Part shown: positions 30,622-31,471 of the stretch, piece after piece | Position numbering within the stretch: position 1 is the first letter of the stretch | Layout of the letters: the number at the start of each line of letters is the position of its first letter | Assembly: GCA_964398055.1 (NCBI GenBank) | Contig: CAYNLK010000071.1 | Coordinates: 1 to 31,471, forward strand | Origin: CAYNLK01 sp964398055 | Lineage (GTDB): Bacteria; Chloroflexota; Anaerolineae; 4572-78; J111 | Reading direction: 5' to 3' | DNA: 31,471 bases | Position numbers and translations under genes: made by a program | The notes under the pieces: model-generated | What the model was told of the DNA's origin: nothing | Database searches by the model: none | What the model saw: the letters and a program-made list of their open reading frames with translations, nothing else

Positions 30622-31380
30622 TCACTCTTCGGCCACCGCCTGGGTCTGAGTGGGGTCAAAGTTAGCCGGCCATTGGGTCTGGCGGTTATACCTGGCGCCG
30701 TTAAATTTTGCGCCAGCCAGATTGGCCTGGGTCAAATCTGCCCCCCTGAGGTTGCTCCAACTGAGATCAACCTCAGTCAGGTCTGCTTCGCGCAGATTGG
30801 CCCCGGAGAGATTGGCCCAACGCAGGTCGCTTTGACGCAGGTCAGTTTGGTCCAGGTTGGTTTCGTTTAGTTGAGCCCAGCGTAGATCGGCGTGGCTAAT
30901 GTCAGCCATACTGCAGATGGTCAAGCCAAGATAGGCGCCGGCCAGACTGGCTTCCTTCAGATCGACCCCACTCAGGTTGGTTTCACTGAGATTGGCCCCG
31001 TTCAACCTGGCCCGACGCAGGTTGACTCCGCTGAGATTGGCGGCGCGTAGATTCGTTCGACGCAGAATGGCTCTTTCGATATTAGCCTCACTCAGGTCAG
31101 CCTCATTGAGGTCCGCGCCGGTAAAGTTGGCCTCACTCAGGTCAGCCTGGCTGAGGTCCGCTCGTCGCAGGATCGCCCCGTTCAAGCTGGCCTGGCCCAG
31201 GCTCACCATGCGCAGATCGGCTTCGCTCAGGTCAGCCCCACTGAAGTCGGCGCCGGTTAAATCCTGCCCGCTAAGAAATTTGGCCATCTGTAAATTTACC
31301 TGGCGGAAGTTCAGCTCTTCCCCACTGGAGCGGGCCGAGCTAATGATCTCTTCAACTTCCTTGCGTCGCAATATCTTCAT
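30622..31380 (-). CDS. Pentapeptide-repeat protein
   Basis: 252-aa protein made of consecutive A(D/N)LXX pentapeptides from about residue 36 to 232, for example LTGADFSGADLSEADL and LREADLTEVDLSWSNL, which fold as a right-handed quadrilateral beta-helix. A short N-terminal helical part (MKILRRKEVEEIISSAR) precedes it, and the tail YNRQTQWPANFDP is common in such proteins from filamentous bacteria. One stretch (about 147-158, YLGLTICSMADI) interrupts the regular pattern. GAGGAG is found 8 bases before the ATG. Function is unknown; some relatives mimic DNA and protect gyrase. Confidence 0.9.
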   Translation of the reverse strand: MKILRRKEVEEIISSARSSGEELNFRQVNLQMAKFLSGQDLTGADFSGADLSEADLRMVSLGQASLNGAILRRADLSQADLSEANFTGADLNEADLSEANIERAILRRTNLRAANLSGVNLRRARLNGANLSETNLSGVDLKEASLAGAYLGLTICSMADISHADLRWAQLNETNLDQTDLRQSDLRWANLSGANLREADLTEVDLSWSNLRGADLTQANLAGAKFNGARYNRQTQWPANFDPTQTQAVAEE

Positions 31381-31471
31381 GGTGTCTACTCCTCGTCTTG
31401 AGCCGATTGTACCTCAAATTTCTAGTTCTGACGTTTTCTGTGGTTACTCCAGTTATAGGCTGTTACCAGTT

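Overview
The window looks like a chromosomal segment of a Chloroflexota bacterium (Anaerolineae/Caldilineae type). This is inferred from the lipoprotein with a Pro/Thr/Ala-rich linker, the large family-5 substrate-binding protein, the stand-alone AP2-domain protein, the membrane-anchored clostripain-like protease and the fairly GC-rich genes separated by small palindromic repeats. No rRNA or complete tRNA is visible, so placement below phylum is not possible.

Region 1 (1-3510) is a decaying border. It has IS-end-like repeats at the left edge, a 3' remnant of a zinc alcohol dehydrogenase with a one-base frameshift, an intact 2-hydroxyacid dehydrogenase and an intact KduD-like SDR (all minus strand). 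Next comes a GntR/FCD regulator pseudogene carrying a frameshift and a 152-bp MITE-like insertion, then a good sigma-70 promoter on the plus strand, then a uroporphyrinogen-decarboxylase-family pseudogene.

Region 2 (3519-18903, plus strand) is a large sugar-acid (uronate) catabolic cluster. An Opp/Dpp-type ABC importer (lipoprotein, two permeases, two ATPases; tightly overlapping genes) leads directly into a DlgD/YiaK-type reductase, KdgK kinase, KduI isomerase, a zinc dehydrogenase, a Gfo/Idh/MocA oxidoreductase, an IclR (KdgR-like) regulator, KduD, a KDPG/KDG aldolase and a second zinc dehydrogenase. KduI, KduD, KdgK and the aldolase together form the textbook route from 4-deoxy-5-ketouronate (from pectin or other uronide lyase products) to pyruvate and glyceraldehyde-3-phosphate. 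No lyase or glycosidase lies in the window.

Region 3 (18904-23764, plus strand) holds a double-AP2 protein with a probably leaderless promoter, a small restriction-enzyme-like remnant, a two-subunit ThDP decarboxylase resembling sulfopyruvate decarboxylase (ComD/ComE), and a membrane-anchored clostripain-like peptidase. It ends at a large palindrome between convergent genes.

Region 4 (23755-29940, minus strand) is an iron-homeostasis island: a DtxR-FeoA-FeoA fusion regulator, a FeoB split into separate G-protein and membrane genes, and a P1B-4-type metal-exporting ATPase (SPC and HEGGT motifs). Two near-consensus promoters there share a TTAGACTAA motif, suggesting common control of iron import and export.

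Region 5 (29995-31380, minus strand) has a YefM/YoeB toxin-antitoxin pair with TGTACA operator sites and a pentapeptide-repeat protein.
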